DNA of 64,000 nt, taken from the NCBI RefSeq assembly GCF_003855495.1, contig NZ_CP034086.1, forward strand, positions 1,178,001-1,242,000, read 5' to 3'. Origin of the DNA: Methylocystis rosea (GTDB lineage Bacteria; Pseudomonadota; Alphaproteobacteria; Rhizobiales; Beijerinckiaceae). The position numbers and the translations under genes are program-made. Every line of letters begins with the position of its first letter. Position 1 is the first letter of the stretch. The notes beneath the pieces are model-generated. The model saw only the letters and a program-made list of their open reading frames with translations. It was not told where the DNA came from and ran no database searches. Shown one piece after another: positions 63,031-64,000 of the stretch.

Positions 63031-64000
63031 GACGCCATGTCGTCACCTTGAACGCCGGCTCCTCGTCGATCAAATTCGCTTTGTATGCGGCGGAGGACGG
63101 CGAGGCGTCGCCCCTCGCCCTGGGCCTCGCGGAGATGACGGGAGAAGAGCGGCGGATAAGAGTGCGAGATAACTCTGGGGCAACGCTTTACGACGACGTC
63201 TGGTCGCAGACGGATGGCGCGGCTTTCCATGAGGAAGCTTTGAGGCGAATCCTCTCCTGGCAGGACGAAGCATTTCCCAGCGCGAACATAGACGCGGTGG
63301 GCCACCGTGTCGTTCATGGCGGCGTCCATTACGACGCCCCGGTGATCATTACCGGCGAGGTGATCGATCGGCTCGAGAAGCTCGTCCCGCTTGCTCCCCT
63401 GCATGAGCCCCACAACATCGCCGGGATCAAAGCTGCGCGTGACGCTTGGCCTGAATCTATTCAAGTGGCGTGTTTCGATACGGCGTTTCACCGCAGTCAC
63501 CCCTTCGTCAATGACGTTTTCGCGCTACCGCGGCAATATTATGCTGAAGGGGTTCGACGCTACGGCTTTCATGGATTGTCTTACGAGTATGTGTCGACAA
63601 GGCTCAGGAAGGTCTCGCCGACTCACGCCAAAGGACGGGTGGTGGTCGCACATCTGGGGAACGGTGCGTCGATGTGCGCGATGCAGAACGGCCGATCGGT
63701 GGCGAGTTCTATGGGGTTCACGGCGCTCGACGGGCTCCCAATGGGCACACGTTGCGGCCAACTCGACCCGGGCGTCGTTCTCTATTTGATGCAGGAGAAA
63801 AAGCTGGGAGCCGAGGAGATATCGAACCTCCTCTATAAGGAGTCGGGTCTGAAAGGCCTATCCGGGATCTCTCACGACATGCGTCAACTTGAAGCTTCGG
63901 ATGCCTCCGAAGCGCGAGAAGCGATCGAATATTTTGTGTTTCGCATTCGGCGCGAACTCGGCGGACTAACGGCTGTTCTGCAGGGAATTGACGCTATCGT
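63027..64000 (+). CDS. ackA: Acetate (or propionate/butyrate) kinase, partial at right edge
   Basis: The first 324 codons of an acetokinase-family enzyme that transfers phosphate from acyl phosphate to ADP. LNAGSSSIKFALY (8-20) binds nucleotide phosphates, VGHRVVHGG (about 91-99) and VACFDTAFH with catalytic Asp follow, then GFHGLSYEYV, VVVAHLGNGASMCAM and the arginine-containing MGTRCGQLDPGVVLYLM. The start is GTG overlapping the preceding stop, so translation is coupled. Together with the fusion gene it converts acyl-CoA to the free acid with ATP gain. The C-terminal end lies beyond the window. Confidence 0.95.
   Translation, partial: MRRHVVTLNAGSSSIKFALYAAEDGEASPLALGLAEMTGEERRIRVRDNSGATLYDDVWSQTDGAAFHEEALRRILSWQDEAFPSANIDAVGHRVVHGGVHYDAPVIITGEVIDRLEKLVPLAPLHEPHNIAGIKAARDAWPESIQVACFDTAFHRSHPFVNDVFALPRQYYAEGVRRYGFHGLSYEYVSTRLRKVSPTHAKGRVVVAHLGNGASMCAMQNGRSVASSMGFTALDGLPMGTRCGQLDPGVVLYLMQEKKLGAEEISNLLYKESGLKGLSGISHDMRQLEASDASEAREAIEYFVFRIRRELGGLTAVLQGIDAI

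Overview
The window is GC-rich chromosomal DNA from an alphaproteobacterium of the Hyphomicrobiales type. Supporting signs are the enoyl-CoA hydratase-rpsT-dnaA order, a RegB/RegA (ActS/ActR) pair, the two-domain Dcd, a SAM-II riboswitch before metZ, and a run of yajC-secD-secF-Mth938-squalene-synthase-like genes. A methylotroph or methanotroph relative such as Methylocystis is plausible from the glyA paralogue, the formaldehyde-dehydrogenase-like enzyme and the PHB genes, but that is inference.

Region 1 (1-13.8 kb) is replication and housekeeping: a divergent glyA paralogue cut by the left edge, a ParDE toxin-antitoxin pair with its operator, gyrB, a zinc alcohol dehydrogenase, recF, coaBC-dut-rrf2-ech, rpsT with a clear terminator, and dnaA behind a gene-poor leader of about 0.9 kb. 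No dnaN is present, so the usual dnaA-dnaN-recF-gyrB block is broken up.

Region 2 (13.8-24.5 kb) holds a polyamine-type binding protein, mmcB, the RegA/RegB redox pair, two homologues of mitochondrial complex I assembly factors next to secF-secD-yajC, a glycine-rich exported protein, argE and apaG.

Region 3 (24.7-29.4 kb) looks like a metal-uptake locus: one TonB-dependent receptor, three small exported Cys-motif proteins of DUF2946 type, and two very small proteins. It ends in a structured repeat.

Region 4 (29.4-36.1 kb) has metZ with promoter, SAM-II riboswitch and a terminator-like hairpin, a vanadium haloperoxidase with a complete active site, dcd, a DUF1254/DUF1214 protein, a TsdA-like dihaem cytochrome, palindromic repeats and tRNA-Gly(CCC).

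Region 5 (36,093-48,803) is an integrated element of about 12.7 kb bounded by a perfect 49-bp repeat of the tRNA 3' half. It carries integrase, a small excisionase-like gene, major capsid protein, S49 capsid protease, a small terminase subunit and a replication-type HTH protein, but no recognisable large terminase, portal or tail gene. It is either a phage satellite that makes its own capsid or a shrunken prophage. Between its regulator and packaging gene sits an AT-rich two-gene cargo (a HEPN-motif protein and a three-helix membrane protein), with gene-fragment scars on both sides; this is the best candidate for an undescribed, possibly anti-phage, system.

Region 6 (48.9-64 kb) is a storage-polymer and overflow cluster: two DUF3141 proteins with a PhaC-like Cys-Asp-His set, 3-hydroxybutyrate dehydrogenase, polyphosphate kinase, a FabI homologue, a two-subunit CoA transferase, a MaoC-phosphate acyltransferase fusion lacking the expected hydratase Asp, and acetate kinase cut by the right edge. 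Together they suggest interconversion of PHB monomers, acyl-CoA, acetyl phosphate and polyphosphate.
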